Source of the DNA: Ovis canadensis
Lineage: Eukaryota > Chordata > Mammalia > Artiodactyla > Bovidae
Direction: 5' to 3'
DNA length: 64,000 nucleotides
Assembly: GCF_042477335.2 (NCBI RefSeq)
Contig: NC_091255.1
Span: 17,276,501 to 17,340,500 of the forward strand
Each line of letters starts with the position of its first letter. Position 1 is the stretch's first letter. This document shows positions 47,926 through 58,233 of this stretch, piece by piece. The notes beneath the pieces were generated by a model. The model was not told where the DNA came from, made no database searches, and saw only the letters and a list, made by a program, of their open reading frames with translations. The translations under genes were made by a program, and so were the position numbers.

Positions 47926-48367
47926 TCAGTTCAGTTCAGTTCAGTCGCTCAGTCGTGTCCGACTCTTTGTGACCCCATGAATCGCAGTACACCAGGCCTC
48001 CCTGTCCATCACCAACTCCCGGAATTCACTCAGACTCACTTCCATCGAGCTGATGATGCCATCCAGCCATCTCATCCTCTGTCGTCTCCTCCTCCTCCTG
48101 CCCCCAATCCCTCCCAGCATCAGAGTCTTTTCCAATGAGTCAACTCTTAGCATAAGGTTGCCCGAGTACTGGAGTTTCAGCTTTAGCATCATTCCTTCCA
48201 AAGAACACCCAGGGCTGATCTCCTTTATTTTTATTTTTTTTTATTTTAGTGTTTCATTTCTGTACCTTGTTTCATTTGTTTTAATTTTTTTTTAATTTTA
48301 AAATCTTTAATTCTGGACTGGTTGGATCTCTTTGCAGTCCAAGGGACTCTCAAGAGTCTTCTCCAAC
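47926..48367 (-). mobile_element. BovB 3' tail, antisense, split by a short L1 tail
   Basis: Antisense BovB end at 47926-48227 and 48316-48367 ('ctggactggttggatctctttgcagtcc'). Between them, 48228-48315 is poly-T plus the last bases of an L1 3' UTR ('aattttaaaatctttaattct', as at 36100). The host L1 resumes at 48368 with about 10 bp lost. Confidence 0.85.
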
Positions 48368-49350
48368 AAATGCAAATCGAAACTATAATGAGATATCACC
48401 TCACACCCTTCCAAATGGCCATCATCAAAAAGCCTACAAACAATAAATGCTGGAGAGGGTGTGGAAAAAAGGGAGAGTTCTTGCATTGTTGGTGGGAATG
48501 TAAGTTGATACAGCTACTATGGAAGATGGTATGGTGATTCCTTAAAAAACTAGGAATAAAACCACCATATGACGCAGGAATCCCACTCCTAGGCATATAC
48601 CCTGAGGAAACCAAAATTGAAAAAGACACATGTGTCCCATTGTTTATTGCAGCACTATTTACAATATCTAGAACATGGAAGCAACCTAGATGTCCATCGA
48701 CAGATGAATGGACTATTATAGAAGTAGTGATATATATTCACAATGGAATATTACTTAGCCTTAAAAAGGAATGCATTTGAGTCAGTTCTAATGAGGTGGA
48801 TGAACTTAGAGCCTATTATACAGAGTGAAGTGAGTCAGAAAGAGAAAGGTAAGTATCATATTCTAATGCATATATACAGAATCTAGAAAAATGGTACTGA
48901 AGAATTTATTTACAGGGCAGCAGTGGAGAAACAGAGAATAGACTCATGGACATGGGGAGAGGGGAGGAGAGGGTGAATTTCATGGAAAGAATAACATGGA
49001 AACTTACATGTAAAATAGCCAATGGGAATTTGCTATATGGCTCAGGAAAATCAAACAGGGGCTCTGTATCAACCTAGAGGGGTGGGATAGGATGGGAGAT
49101 GGGAGGGATTTTCAAAAGGGAGGAAATATATGTGTGCCTATGGCTGATTCATGTTGAGGCTTGACAGAAAACAACAGAATTCTGTAAAGCAATTATCTTT
49201 CAATAAAAAATAAATTAATAAAAAAGTAAAATCAAAATAACTGATTATAGAATCAATTACAACTACAAAATACCTTCATAGCAACACCTAGATTCATGTT
49301 TGCATAACTGAGAACTATAGAATAGTCAAGTTATGACATAAAACTGACCT

Positions 49351-49835
49351 TTGCAAGGGTAGAATTATTAATTTCAGTGACACTGAGATCCCTTAATGAA
49401 GATGTGAATGAAGTTCTTTTCATGTATATCCTGCATCCATTTAACAGTTTGAAGTTAAGTCTGAAAAACATTTTCTTTCATATGTGAAAGAATATAGTGA
49501 AATCATTTTCTCAGCTTAGTGTCCTTGACTGGGTCTTTAGCATAATTACTCCATTCAGACCATTCAGGGCTTTTGAAATAAATTATTGACTAGAGGATGC
49601 AGTGAACAGATGAGGCCTGGGGAACATTTTGCAGAGTCACTTGTGTCAGATAGGGGAAATATATAAACTGGAACATATCAATTTTCTCTTATTGAAAGGT
49701 AAGTCAGAATCAAAATCACCCATATGATAACTGTCCCCTTCCCCAGAATCAATCCAGGGTGCTTTTTCCAGGTGACTCAGTTTTAAGATAGACTAATCCT
49801 CTAAATAAAAGAAAAGAGTCCCCCCCTCCCCCATA
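49351..49835. other. Unique-looking stretch after the nested block
   Basis: Follows the end of the ancient L1 3' UTR. No coding frame or further repeat recognised. Confidence 0.4.
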
Positions 49836-50741
49836 GCTAACATACTCTCAACAGTGGAAAGCAGAAAGCATTTCCTCTAAGATCAGGAACAAGACAAGGG
49901 TGTCCACTCTCATCACTTTTATTCAGCATAATTTTCAAAGACGTAGCCACAGCAATCAGACAAGAAAAAGAAGTAAAAGGATTCCAAACTGGAAAGGAAG
50001 AAATGAAAGTGTTGCTGTTTGCAGATGACATGATATTATTCACAGAAAATCCTAAAAACACCACCAGAACACTTCTAGAACTCATCACTGAATTTGGTAA
50101 AATTGCAAAATACAAAATTAATGTTCAGAAATCTCCTGCATTTCTATACACTAATAGCAAACTATCAGAAAGAGAAATTAAATAAATAATCCAATTTACT
50201 ATTACATCAAAAGAAATAAAATATCTAGGAATAGACCTACCTAAGAAAACCTATACTTGGCAAATTGTAAGACACTGATGAAAGAAACAGATGGCAGGAA
50301 CAGATGGATAGATATTCTGTGTTCTTGGACTGGAAAAATCAATATTGTTAAAATGACCATAATACCCAAGGCAATCTACAGACTCATGCAATCCCTATCT
50401 AAATACCAATGGTAATTTTCATTGAACTAGAAGGAATAATTTAAAATTTTGTATGGAAACACAAAAGACCCTGAAGAACCAAAATAATCTTAAGGAAGAA
50501 GAACGGAGCTGGACGAATCATACTTCTTGATTTCAGACTATACTACAAAGCTATAGTAATCAAAATAGCATGACCCTGGCATGAAAACAGACACATAGAT
50601 TAATGGAACAGAATTGAGAGCCCAGAAATAAACTCATGCACTTATGATCAATTAATCTACAACAAAATAGGCAAAAATATATAATGGAGAAAAGACAGTC
50701 TCTTCAATAAGTCGTGCTGAAAAAACTGGGCATCTATATGT

Positions 50742-50863
50742 AGAAGTGAAGTGAAAGTTGCTCGGTCATGTCTGACTCTTTGTGACACCATGGGCTATGC
50801 AGTCCTTGGAAATCTCCAGGCCAGAATACTGGAGTGGGTAGCCTTTCCCTTCTCCAGGGGGTC
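50742..50863 (-). mobile_element. Bov-A/Bov-tA SINE fragment, antisense
   Basis: 'gaagtgaagtgaaagttgctcggtcatgtctgactctttg' to 'gtagcctttcccttctccagg' is an antisense Bov-A-type unit. Flanks CATCTATATGTA and GTCTTACATGTA are a possible degraded duplication. Confidence 0.85.
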
Positions 50864-51263
50864 TTACATGTAAAAGAATGAAATTAGAACATCCTCTAAC
50901 ATCACATTAAAAAACGGATTACAGACCTAAACAGACAGCTGAATACTACAAAACTCGTAGAGAAAAACATAGCCAGAACACTGACATAAATTGCCACAAT
51001 ATTGTTTTGGCTCTGTCTCCTAAAGTAAAGGAAACAAAAGCGAAAATAAACAAACGGAAGCTAATTAAACTCAGCATTTGCACAACAAAGGAAAACATCA
51101 GCAAAGTGAAAAGCCAACCTAGAGAATGAGAAGAAATGTTTGCAAATGATAAGCCTAATAAGGGATTAATATCCAACATATATAAATGGCTCATGCAACT
51201 CAACATCCAAAAAACAAAAATCCCAATTTAAAAATGAGCAGAAGAACTGAATAGACATTTTTC

Positions 51264-51511
51264 TTTTCTTTCTTTCTTTCTTTTTTTTTTTTAATATTTA
51301 TTTGGCTTCTCTGGGCCTTAGCTGCAGTATGCAGAATCTTCGATTTTCATTGCAGCAAGTGAGATCTTTTTAGCTGTAATATGCAGGCTCTTTTAGTTGC
51401 AGCATGTGAGCTCTTAATTATGGCATGTGGATCCTTGCCCACATGAGATCAAATCTTTGCCCCCTGCACTGGGAGCAGGGAGTCTTAGCCAGTGGACCAC
51501 CAGGGAAGTCC
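51264..51511 (-). mobile_element. CHR-type tRNA-Glu SINE, antisense, exact TSD
   Basis: A T-rich (CTTT)n tail, 'ggcttctctgggccttagctgcag' and the antisense tRNA head 'ttagccagtggaccaccagg'. CTGAATAGACATTTTTC is identical at 51247-51263 and 51512-51528, a perfect 17-bp target-site duplication within the old L1. Confidence 0.93.
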
Positions 51512-52363
51512 CTGAATAGACATTTTTCAGGAAAAATACATATAGTTAACAGGCAGAAGAAAAGATGGTCAATATTGCTAATTATCAGGTAAATGCAAAT
51601 GAAAATCATAATGAGATATCACCTCATACTTGTCAGAATTGCTATCATCAAAAAGAACACAAATAACAAATGTTGGTGAGGATGTGGGGAAAAGGGAACC
51701 CTCATATACTATTGGTGGGAATGTAGACTGGTGCAGCCACTGTGAAAAACAGTATAGAGGTTTCTGAAAAAATTGAAAATAGAAATACTACATGACCCAA
51801 CATTTCCACTTCTGGATATATTTTCAAAAAATCCCCAAAACACTGATTTGAAAGACACATGTACAATGTTCATAGAAATGTTATTTATATAGTTCCCAAG
51901 ATATGAAAACAACCGAAGTGTCTAAGGTGAATGGATAAAGAAGATGTTTTTTATATATGTTTTATATATAATGGAATACTACCCAGTCATAAAAGGAATA
52001 GAAATTTGCCATTTTCAGCAATGTGAATGGACATGGAGAGTAAGGATGTATTGTAAAACACAGGAAGTACAACAAATATTTTATAATAACTATAAATGAA
52101 GTATAACCTTTAAAACTGTTGGTCAGAATATTGTACACCTGTAACATACATAATATTATATACCAACTATTATGTCAATTTGAAAAATTACTTAAAAATT
52201 TATTATCTCTTGTATGTGGAAGAGTTTCACAGTATATTCTTATTTGTCATAGGCAGATACTTTATTTTGCCAAGTGTAAACATTTGCAAAGAATTCAGGC
52301 CAACCTGGAAATCCTATGCAGTTCAGAAAGCTCTAAGAAGTCAGACTTTTTTTTGCCTTTTCT

Positions 52364-53295
52364 TTGAAAAAAATTATTTATTTTAATTGGAGGCTGATTA
52401 CTTTACAATATTGTGGTGGTTTTTGCCATACATCGACATGTGTCCCCCCATCCTGAACACCCTCCCCACCTCCCTCCCCTCCCCATCCCTCTGCATTGTC
52501 CCAGCGCACTGGCTTTGGGTGCCCTGCTTCATGCATCAAACTTGTACTGGTCATCTATTTTACAAATGGTAATATACATGTTTCAATGCTCTTCTCTAAA
52601 ATCATCCCACCCTCGCCTTCTCCCACATAGTCCAAAAGTCTGTTCTTTACATCTGTGTTTCTTTTGCTGTTTTGCATATAGGGAAATCTATATCATTACT
52701 TACATCATTACTGTCTTTCTAAATTCCATATATATACATACTGTATTGGTATTTCTCTTTCTGACTTGACTTCACTCTGTATAATAGGCTCCAGTTTCAT
52801 CCACCTCATTAGAACTGATTCAAATGCATTCTTTTTGATAGCTGAGTAGTATTCCATTGTGTATATGTACCACAGCTTTCTTATCCATTCATCTGCTGAT
52901 GGACATCTAGGTTGCTTCCATGTCCTGGCTATTGTAAACAGTGCTGCAGTGAACATTGGGGTACATGTGTCTCTTTCAATTCTGGTTTCCTTGGGGTGTG
53001 TGCCCAGGAGGGGGATTGCTGGGTCATATGGCAGTTCTATTTCCATTTTTTTTTTTAAAGGAATCTCCACACTGTTCTCCATAGTGGCTATACTAGTTTG
53101 CATTCCCACCAATAGTTTAAGAGGATTGCCTTTTCTCCACACCCTCTCCAGAATTTATTGTTTGTAGACTTTTCGATGGTAGCCATACTGACCAGCGTGA
53201 AATGGTACCTCATTGTGTCTTTTAATTTGGATTTCTCTGATAATGAGTGATGTTGAGCATCTTTTCATGTGTTTATTAGCCATCTGTATGTTTTC
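52364..53295 (-). mobile_element. 5'-truncated L1, antisense
   Basis: Antisense 3' UTR from 'ttatttattttaattggaggctgatt' through the ORF2 C-terminal region. A 144-codon open frame on the minus strand (52708-53142) includes the [20 protein letters not shown] segment. A short direct duplication occurs at about 52680-52710 ('catcattac' repeated). It ends against a BovB fragment at 53296. Confidence 0.9.
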
Positions 53296-53915
53296 TTTTC
53301 ATACTGTTCATGGGGTTCTCAAGGCAAGAATACTGAAGTGGTTTGCCATTCCCTTCTCCAGGGGACCACATTTTGTCAGAATTCTCCACCATGACTCATT
53401 CATCTTGGGTGGCCCTACATGGCATGGCTCATAGTTTCATTGAGTTAGACAAGGCTGTGGTCTATGTGATCAGTTTGATTAGTTTTTTGTGATTGTGGTT
53501 TTCATTCTGTCTTCCCTCTGATAGATAAGGATAAGAGGCTTATGGAAGCTTCCTGGTGGGAGAGACTGACAATGGGGGAAACTGGGGAAGTATACAAAAA
53601 AGATCTTCATGATCCAGATAACCATAATCGTGTGATCACTCACCTAGAGCCAGACATCCTGGAATGTGAAGTCGAGTGGGCCTCAGGAAGCATCACTACT
53701 AACAAAGCTAGTGGAAGTGATGGAAATCCAGTTGAGCTATTTCAAATCCTAAAAGATGATTCTGTGAAAGTGTTACACTCAATATGCCAGCAAATTTGGA
53801 AAACTCAGTAGTGGCCACGGGACTGGAAAGGGTCAGTTTTTATTCCAATCCCAAAGAAAGGCAATGCCAAAGAATGTTGAAACTACTGCACAATTGCACT
53901 CATCTCACACACTTA
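53296..53915 (+). mobile_element. BovB with internal deletion (5' UTR joined to ORF)
   Basis: 53296-53577 matches remembered BovB 5' UTR ('atggggttctcaaggcaagaatactgaagtgg', 'ggtggccctacatggcatggc', 'cttcctggtgggagagactgacaatggggg'). At about 53578 it switches to the linker/RT coding region ('gtatacaaaaaagatcttcatgatccagataacc') and ends near 53915. The fused 89-codon open frame at 53542-53811 is a product of this deletion. Confidence 0.75.
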
Positions 53916-53957
53916 GCTCTAGTTCATTTTAAAATCCAACCATTTAATAAAACAGAT

Positions 53958-54120
53958 TGAGGAATTCCATGGTGGAATTCCCTGGTTAGGACTCAGCACT
54001 TTTACTGCAAGGGTCCAAGTTTGACCCCTGGTTGGGGAACGAAGATCCCACAAATTGCACATTGTAGCTAAAAAAATAATAATTTTCAAAATAAAATAAT
54101 AATTTAAAATAAAAAATAAG
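53958..54120 (+). mobile_element. CHR-type tRNA SINE, sense
   Basis: Head 'ttccctggttaggactcagcacttttactgcaagggtcc' and 'ggttggggaacgaagatccca' followed by an AT-rich tail with AATAAT repeats. GGAATTCC occurs twice at the left edge. Confidence 0.8.
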
Positions 54121-54479
54121 ATAGCCTGAGTTGATGCTAGGGAAGTGAATATGTCTTGTCAATTTCCTTGACTGTCAGATGTCACTATTGATAAAGTGAC
54201 TAATTAATTGCCTGAATTAATTCCTTATGATTCTGATATAATTCTCCATAAGATAACCTTTGTATACTCTAGTTTACATATTTGTCCTCTCAAGGCACAT
54301 AAATGAATATAAAATATTTACCGAACCACATCTAAAATTCAAAGTTGATTCTTCAGATTAGGATTGTGGATAATTTATCTGTTTTATAAAATGGTTCTAA
54401 TAAGGCTTGTAGTTTTGAAGTTATTGTATTGGACTATTTTGAAAGTTTATAAATGTGAAAAGCTAATAAGCTGAAACCT
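54121..54479. other. AT-rich stretch, nothing recognised
   Basis: No gene or clear repeat. Confidence 0.35.
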
Positions 54480-54790
54480 CAGTTAAGTAGAGTTGGGAGA
54501 CCAGAGCAGGGAGCTCTCACACCGTGTGACAATAGCAGAGCCCAACAGGAAAAAGAAAGACACCTCTTCTTTCCTGGCAAGGACTCAGCCAGTGAAAAGC
54601 CATGAACTCTTTGTTTATTCCTGCCTTCTCACCCTCCTTTCTCTCTCCAAGTCCTTGCCTTGAAGGACTTGTGCATGGGTGCACTTCCACTCACCATGGG
54701 TGCAGAGCCTGAATTGCAATTCTCTGCTGATCCTGAATAAACCCATCTTTGCTAGAGAAATATTTGCTATTTGTTTTAGGTCAACATTTG
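54480..54790 (+). repeat. Possible ancient LTR
   Basis: A GC-moderate block ends with 'cctgaataaacccatctttgct', the pattern of an LTR polyadenylation signal followed by a short R region, and it stands out from AT-rich flanks. Borders and family could not be set, and no internal retroviral sequence adjoins it. Confidence 0.3.
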
Positions 54791-54859
54791 TTAACATAAC
54801 TGAAAGTTATCCTTTTTAAGAGTAGGAGAGCAATAAAAGGCAAGTTGGGTATACCTCAA

Positions 54860-55335
54860 TATTTAATGCTGAGAATACAAAAAGAAGACATACATTCTCC
54901 TCTCAGCAAACTTACAGGGCTCATGGGAAAAACAGACCCAGAAATATAGAAGTGTACTTCACAGGGGAGATAGCTTAACTAGAGGAACACGAAAGGTTAA
55001 AAGACTGAGTAACCGTGACTGGGAGAGAGGGAATGGCTTCCCAGAGGATATAACATTTAGACAGAAGTGAAATTCAAGTGTGTTAGGCAGACAAAGGAGG
55101 GAAAGTGTTTCTGGCAGAATAGGGATCTAGAGATGAAATGGTTCAGCATACACTTCATGAACCCTGAAAGCCTTGACAAGGCTGGAGCACAGGGGGAAGT
55201 GGTAGGACATTAGAGTGGAGAGGAGGCACAAATCACTCTGAATAATGTTAAGATACCAGGCGCCTACATTTACGTTTTACCTTGAGGGAGGTTAGAAGCC
55301 AGTGGAGGAAGTTTGCTAAAGAGTGTAGAGGAGGG
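54860..55335 (+). repeat. Ancient interspersed repeat, family not named
   Basis: 'gaatggcttcccagaggatataacatttagac', 'ggctggagcacag' and 'ggttagaagccagtggagga' recall a common old mammalian repeat whose name I cannot give with certainty. No coding capacity seen. Confidence 0.4.
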
Positions 55336-55339
55336 CCTC

Positions 55340-55690
55340 TGTGGCAGCAGGGAGGAGGAAAGAGGGGAGAGCTGAGGGGATGGACAGAGCGGTATACAGC
55401 TGCTCTGTTTATTCATATTCCCATCCTGTTTCAGCAAAGACTTGATGAAGGCAGTTAAAGGTGTATAATTTTCCTGTGTTCAGGACTCAGCCTATACCAG
55501 CTTCAAAATCATTAATGATGTGAGGAGAGTGAAGAGCTAGAGGAGAAAGGGAAAAGGAGATGGGAGCCAAGAAAGAAGGAGGAGGATTGTAAGGTAATTA
55601 AGAAAAATCAGGGATGAAAGCTAGTGAGCGCGTTAGTCAAGTAGTCAGAGTGATGGCTCATTAGTGACAGAAAAAAAGCATTCACACCTC
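55340..55690 (-). repeat. Inverted paralogous segment, copy B
   Basis: The reverse complement aligns to 4650-5035, best over 55441-55620 against 4689-4890. It lies about 2.5 kb beyond the 3' end of OR4D2, in the same orientation as that gene. Copy B lacks the short duplication seen in copy A. Confidence 0.6.
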
Positions 55691-55739
55691 ATAGGCTGTG
55701 ACAGGGACACAGCATGACTGGAGGGTTGTTTCTGGTAAA

Positions 55740-56240
55740 GTGACAGAGATGCATCATCTGAGTCTAATCATCATGAAACATCCAACAAATCCAAACTGGA
55801 GGATATCCTACGAAATAACTGGCCAATAATATTTTAAAGTTCCCAAGATAATCAAAATCAAGGAGATCTTTCAGATCAAAAAAAGTCTGGAGAGACATGA
55901 CAACTAAATGCAACACTTGTTTTTGAAGCAGATTTTCTTTCTATGAGACTTTATTGGGATATTTGGCAAAACTTGAGTAGAGGCTAAAAATTATAGCAAT
56001 GTACTGATAGCATATCAATTTTAATGACTCTATGGCAGTAATAGAGGGAAATGACTCTGTAGAAAATGCAGACAAATATTAAGGAATGGTGGGCGTCAGG
56101 TTGGCAACTTAAGCAGTGTCCTCAAATGGTCAGGAAAAAAGTCCTTTATACTATATTTGCAACTTTACTGTAAGTCCGAAATTTTTCAAAAAGCTTAAAA
56201 TGATTTTAAAGTGGACGTTTTTAAGTTAAAGGAACTATGT
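55740..56240 (+). mobile_element. Ancient L1ME-type 3' UTR (probable)
   Basis: 'gaggatatcctacgaaataactggcc', 'gagacatgacaactaaatgcaa', 'tattgggatatttggcaaaacttga' and 'gcaactttactgtaagtccgaaatt' follow the order of an old mammalian L1 3' UTR in sense orientation. Confidence 0.5.
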
Positions 56241-56409
56241 AGCAAAATATTTTTCTGTCCTCTGAATAAGAAAAAAAATGTTTAAAAATTTGGTCTCAAT
56301 AAGAACAAATACTAAAATAAAAGATTGGTATGCCTGCCTGACTACATGAAAACTAACAACAAAAGCAGAGAAGACAAATCACAAACTGGGAGAAGTTATA
56401 GTAAGAAAT

Positions 56410-56605
56410 CCTGCCAATGCTGGAGACACTTAAGAGACATATAGGTTACATCCCTGTGTTGGGAGGATCCCCTGAAGGAGGGCACAGCAACCCACTCCAG
56501 TATTCTTGCCTGGAGATTCCCAGGGACAGAGGAGCCTTGAGGGCTACAGTCCATAGTGTAGCAGAGTCTGACATGACTGAAGCAACTTAGCATGCACACA
56601 CGCAT
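56410..56605 (+). mobile_element. Bov-tA SINE, sense, head degraded
   Basis: Remnant tRNA head ('tgccaatgctggagacacttaag') then a Bov-A body ('ggagggcacagcaacccactcc', 'agattcccagggacagaggagcc', 'agtctgacatgactgaagcaac'). Confidence 0.88.
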
Positions 56606-56629
56606 TATAATAAATATAACTGAAAATAG

Positions 56630-57620
56630 ATCATCAACAAATTATATAAGAATTCCTACATGAACTAGAAAAATTCAATAGAAAAACTGAACAAAATGCA
56701 TTCACAGAAAACCTGAATACAATAAAAAATATGGAAAGAAATGTTAGAGAAATTAAAATTAAGGCTATTGTGAAATACCATTTTTACCCACTTAATGGGC
56801 AAAAATGAAGTTCAACAATATCCACTGTTGGGAGAACATGAATTAATGGGAACACTTCAGCACTACTGAGGAAGGTGAATGAGATACAACTTTGGAAAAC
56901 CATTTGGCACTTTTTATGTAAAGGTAAATGTTTGAACATGTCTTGACTCAGCAATTCCACTTCAAGGTAAAGGCCCATAGCTCCTCAACAAAACAGCTAG
57001 AGACAAGTAAAAGAATATGCAAAAGAGTACTGTTGGCTAGAATGAAAACTGGGCACAATCCCCCAAAGCTAATTTTCATAATGGCATATTATACAGCAGT
57101 ACCATTGCCTTCTCCACACAAAAGAATAAACTAATCCAAAAAAATAATATGCAGCATTTAAAACACATCTATACCCATGGCTGATTCATGTCAATGTATG
57201 ACAAAACCCACTACAATATTGTAAAGTAATTAGCCCCCAATTAAAAAAAAAAACAAAAACAGTTGTTGAGTGAAAAAAACAGAATATTATATGCAGTCTG
57301 ATATGTTTATAAAACTCAAAGAAGCAAAACATTACAATAAACTGATTGTGTCAAAATGTAGTAAAGCTATTTTTATAAGCAATGGAATGATAAACATAAA
57401 ATTCAAAAACATAGTTTCATCTGTGGAAAAGTGATGTGATGAGAGAATCTATGGGTAGGTAGGTATAAGCTTTTGGTACCCTATGGTTCTTGAACTGAGT
57501 AGCAGGTATATGAATGTTCACATAATAGTGAACATTTTGCTTGTAATAATTATACTATATTAAATTATACTATATTAAAAGGTAAAGAGAAAAAATTACA
57601 TATTCATGATAATTTCAAAC
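56630..57620 (+). mobile_element. Ancient L1M, ORF2 end and 3' UTR, sense
   Basis: 'gtgaaataccatttttacccact', 'ggaaaaccatttggcac', 'gactcagcaattccactt' and, after the insert at 57158, 'tgttgagtgaaaaaaacag' and 'tagtgaacattttgcttgtaat' follow the C-terminal ORF2 and 3' UTR order of old L1s. Confidence 0.65.
57158..57256 (+). mobile_element. Short ruminant L1 3' tail inside the ancient L1
   Basis: 'acacatctatacccatggctgattcatgtcaatgtatg', 'caatattgtaaagtaattagcc' and an A-rich tail. About 100 bp, extremely 5'-truncated. Confidence 0.85.
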
Positions 57621-57664
57621 TTGAAAATTGAATCAAATAAAGTATATGGTTTACTCAATGTTTT

Positions 57665-57845
57665 CTCACAATTTTTTGGATTTTATTCTTATAATAGAGC
57701 TGGGAAGTGTGGGGTCAGATACCAATTTCAGTAACTTTGTTGAAGAAGAAGTTATGAGTTCAAGAGAGGCCAAGTGTCTCATTCAAGCTTATCTATTTGG
57801 TAAATGATGGGTTAGGGTCTCCAAGGCTTAAGACTCTAAATATTA
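57665..57845 (+). mobile_element. MIR-like remnant, weak
   Basis: 'agttcaagagaggccaagtgtctcattcaag' and 'tggtaaatgatgggttagggtctccaaggctt' parallel the MIR tail with many changes. Confidence 0.35.
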
Positions 57846-58059
57846 TACAGTTTCCAACAATCCAGACTCATACCTAAATGGGGTACAGGAAAAATAGGTC
57901 AAATACAGAAAACAGAACTGCTCTTCTGGAGAAATGCTGTTATCCTAAGAGGAAACTGTCCACCAAGAAGGCAGAAAGGAGGGTGTGGCTTTCCAGAATG
58001 TTTCCATGGCAATGCATCTTATTGTTGTAGGAGTGTTCAAACAATCCACCACATTAAAA

Positions 58060-58215
58060 AAAAAAGGATATTTTCCTTTTTCCTAAAAATCTGAATAAGT
58101 TGCTTATTTTTGATACTCATTCATTTCCACAATTACCCTCACAGCACATCCACAAGCTATGAAGAGGACAGACACAACAGTTCTTTCTCCACTTTACAAA
58201 TAGAAAACAAAGTCA
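58060..58215 (-). mobile_element. MIR-like remnant downstream of OR4D2, weak
   Basis: The minus strand reads 'ctttgttttctatttgtaaagtggaga', like the MIR 'tttcctcatctgtaaaatggg' block. The OR4D1-like copy has a comparable phrase ('ctttgtttccccatgtaagaagtggagg') at the same relative place, so the insertion may predate the gene duplication. Confidence 0.4.
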
Positions 58216-58233
58216 AACAGGAGTGACCCACTA

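Larger units (their letters stand above)
32402..48886 (+). pseudogene. Host L1 ORF2 remnant (endonuclease-RT), split by insertions
   Basis: ATG at 32402 and a frame loss near 32450 ('VNG' then stop). 32416-33303 is open for 295 codons and holds the APE-type endonuclease: QETH, IYAPN, DFNTPL, SRIDHILG and SDHNA motifs are visible. The residue before DFN is Arg (VRDFN) where VGDFN is usual. RT follows in pieces (33758-34018, 34234-34422, 34487-34717) with FADD at 34475-34486. The chain continues at 35215-35280, 46990-47925 and 48368-48886, ending HIYRI then TAG. Three insertions and many stops interrupt it. Confidence 0.87.
25826..49234 (+). mobile_element. Full-length host L1, sense, expanded to 23.4 kb by insertions
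   Basis: The 5' end 'aagatggcagaggaatag' is at 25848; the 3' end is an A-rich tail near 49200-49230. Own pieces: 25826-27907, 29752-30572, 30872-34690, 35215-35280, 46990-47925 and 48368-49234, about 8.6 kb by my arithmetic, the expected size of a full-length ruminant L1. Order is 5' UTR, ORF1, ORF2 (endonuclease then RT), C-terminal region, 3' UTR. Flanks AAAATTACCTGATTATA (25809-25825) and AAAATAACTGATTATA (49235-49249) form an imperfect target-site duplication, and the ancient L1 around it joins up when the block is removed. All frames are broken. Confidence 0.85.
24918..49350 (+). mobile_element. Ancient L1M-type 3' UTR, interrupted by a 23.4-kb nested block
   Basis: The left remnant starts 'gtatcggtcagaattccaccagagaaacagga' at 24918 and continues after a GA-rich run with 'attgcaaggaattc' and 'gattttctttacttaaaattacctgattata' to 25825. 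The right remnant resumes at 49250 with 'aaataccttcatagcaacacctagattcatgtttg' and 'acataaaactgacc'. These are consecutive in old mammalian L1 3' UTRs, so the two flanks were once joined. 24950-25480 does not fit this element and is unassigned. Confidence 0.7.
49836..52200 (+). mobile_element. Old 5'-truncated L1, sense, with two SINE insertions
   Basis: Begins in RT ('ctctaagatcaggaacaag', [12 protein letters not shown] near 50020) and runs through the C-terminal ORF2 region to a degraded 3' end near 52195. Interrupted by a Bov-A-type SINE (50742-50863) and a CHR SINE (51264-51511). More diverged than the L1s at 6.6, 20 or 36 kb. Open pieces such as 50003-50185 are short. Confidence 0.85.
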
